The translations under genes were made by a program, and so were the position numbers. From positions 1-39,675 of the forward strand of contig JAEURC010000084.1 of NCBI GenBank assembly GCA_016789025.1: a stretch of DNA of 39,675 nt, in the 5' to 3' direction. Positions 38,724 to 39,675 of the stretch are shown here, piece by piece. Every line of letters starts with the position of its first letter. The stretch's first letter is position 1. The DNA is from Anaerolineales bacterium (lineage in GTDB: Bacteria > Chloroflexota > Anaerolineae > Anaerolineales > Villigracilaceae). The notes below the pieces were generated by a model. The model was not told where the DNA came from. It saw nothing but the letters and a program-made list of their open reading frames with translations, and did no database searches.

Positions 38724-39675
38724 ACCGCCCCCGCTCGCAAACAACCCTTGCATCAGCCCTTTCTTGTGGACTTTGAGCGCCGCCAGCGCCTCACCTTGCG
38801 CGGATATTTGTTCATCTATCGTAGTCAGCACATCCGCGATTTTGTTTTGTTCTTGAATTGGAGGGTATACCAATGGATATTCTTTCATCAAAGATATATC
38901 ACCTCTTGGCATTTTTACGCCTTTTGCACCCTTCATAACATATTCTATGAAGGCATCATTTTTGAGCATAAAGGCTAAATATTTAGTATCTATGCCTTCT
39001 TTTGCGCGAACAACAATCACATCATTAGAAGATCCGCCATCTTTGTTCGAGAACCAAACCTTTTTCAAGTATGGTCGAATATTCGATATTAAAACGTCAT
39101 TTACTTTAAACTGAATCGCAGAACCTGACTGAGGTAATTTGGAGGCTCTTGTTACTCCTCCATAATCAGGCAAGATGTTTTCTGTGCTTATGTAGTTATC
39201 TAAAGTAAGTTTCTCTAAAGATATTCTTTCGTTTACAAAAATTGAAACATTTCCCAGTTTTTCTTCCTCCCACTCCCCAGCGGACTGGAACTCAGGGAAA
39301 CGCAGCCGAGGAACGGACTCACCTTCGGCGGGAAAGAGGTTCTGCATCAGACCTTTTTTATAGGATTGCAGTGCATCTATTTTTTGGCTTTGAGCGGCGA
39401 TCAGGTTATCGAGCGAGGTCAGGCAGTCCGATATTTTTTGCTGTTCTTTCTTATCTGACGGAAAGCATAGATCAATATTCAGTAATCGATTGGCAGAAAT
39501 ACCTAAGACTTTTGCTCCCTGCGCCTCTTTCTTGATTTGAAGTCGAATTCCGTCAGACTTAAACAAGTATCCACCAAAACCAACTATTAGTTTTTTCTCT
39601 TTCTGCCGTGCTAAGAGAGTGTGCATACCAGATACTAATTTTTCGTTATTTACATTGACAATTTCTATGCTTTTT
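38715..39675 (-). CDS. hsdS: Type I restriction-modification specificity subunit (5' part beyond window edge)
   Basis: The frame stays open to the right edge (upstream residues KSIEIVNVNNEKLVSG precede the internal Met at 39626), so the gene starts outside. About 320 residues are visible: the end of the first target-recognition domain, the first conserved helix (ISDCLTSLDNLIAAQSQKID, then YKKGLMQNLFP), the second recognition domain (from EEEKLGNVSIFVNE) and the second helix (IADVLTTIDEQISAQ, then HKKGLMQGLF). It would set the DNA sequence modified by HsdM. The last residues GGGAG come from the repeat element that provides the stop codon. Confidence 0.93.
   Translation of the reverse strand, partial: KSIEIVNVNNEKLVSGMHTLLARQKEKKLIVGFGGYLFKSDGIRLQIKKEAQGAKVLGISANRLLNIDLCFPSDKKEQQKISDCLTSLDNLIAAQSQKIDALQSYKKGLMQNLFPAEGESVPRLRFPEFQSAGEWEEEKLGNVSIFVNERISLEKLTLDNYISTENILPDYGGVTRASKLPQSGSAIQFKVNDVLISNIRPYLKKVWFSNKDGGSSNDVIVVRAKEGIDTKYLAFMLKNDAFIEYVMKGAKGVKMPRGDISLMKEYPLVYPPIQEQNKIADVLTTIDEQISAQGEALAALKVHKKGLMQGLFASGGGAG

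Overview
The window reads as a stretch of bacterial chromosome, moderately GC-rich and densely packed with genes. The gene set suggests the phylum Chloroflexota, probably class Anaerolineae. This is inferred from the combination of a B12-dependent ribonucleotide reductase with NrdR, RNase J, a lipoprotein with an NBR1-like Ig domain, CAP/LysM and SH3b surface proteins with Pro/Thr-rich linkers, a DUF1461 membrane protein and many intergenic palindromes; there is no rRNA gene to confirm it. I saw no tRNA, rRNA, CRISPR array, transposase or phage structural gene.

Layout. 1-3.5 kb (minus strand): an Asp23/Gls24 fragment, fabG, a DUF1461 membrane protein and a membrane-bound spermidine-synthase-like protein. 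3.6-7.7 kb: a PaiB-like flavin protein (plus), then VanZ-like, DedA, a small membrane protein and an S9 peptidase (minus). 7.8-10.1 kb: mnmA and a cysteine desulfurase, a sulfur-relay pair for tRNA 2-thiolation. 10.2-14.2 kb: an Ig-like lipoprotein (plus) converging on zwf, which follows a haem b-molybdopterin fusion oxidoreductase. 14.2-16.6 kb: a frameshifted HAD hydrolase, two small helical proteins and an SDR enzyme. 16.8-18.2 kb: a CAP plus three-LysM surface protein.

18.4-20.8 kb is a visibly AT-richer island. It holds a hypothetical gene overlapping a gene with a PD-(D/E)XK nuclease-like N-terminus, then a strong terminator, then a convergent 42-residue single-span membrane peptide that lacks an ATG start. 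This is my main candidate for an undescribed, possibly defensive, system. 20.8-24.1 kb: nrdJ and nrdR. 24.3-25.5 kb: a two-gene operon (HhH protein and SH3b protein). 25.5-28.8 kb: an alpha/beta hydrolase after an unusual alpha/beta hydrolase-acyl-CoA ligase fusion. 29.2-32 kb: RNase J converging on mutY. 32-35.8 kb: a GT39-like membrane glycosyltransferase, a small conserved protein and an MBL-fold hydrolase. 35.8-39.7 kb: a repeat-rich area with a DUF559 nuclease gene, then type I restriction-modification genes hsdM and (cut by the window edge) hsdS.

Two themes run through the window. First, at least eight families of short palindromic or tandem repeats sit between genes, and some sit in frame inside genes; one has terminal inverted repeats and a 10-bp flanking duplication, as a MITE would. 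Second, several genes have a -10 box only 6-8 bases before the start codon and no Shine-Dalgarno sequence, which predicts leaderless transcripts.
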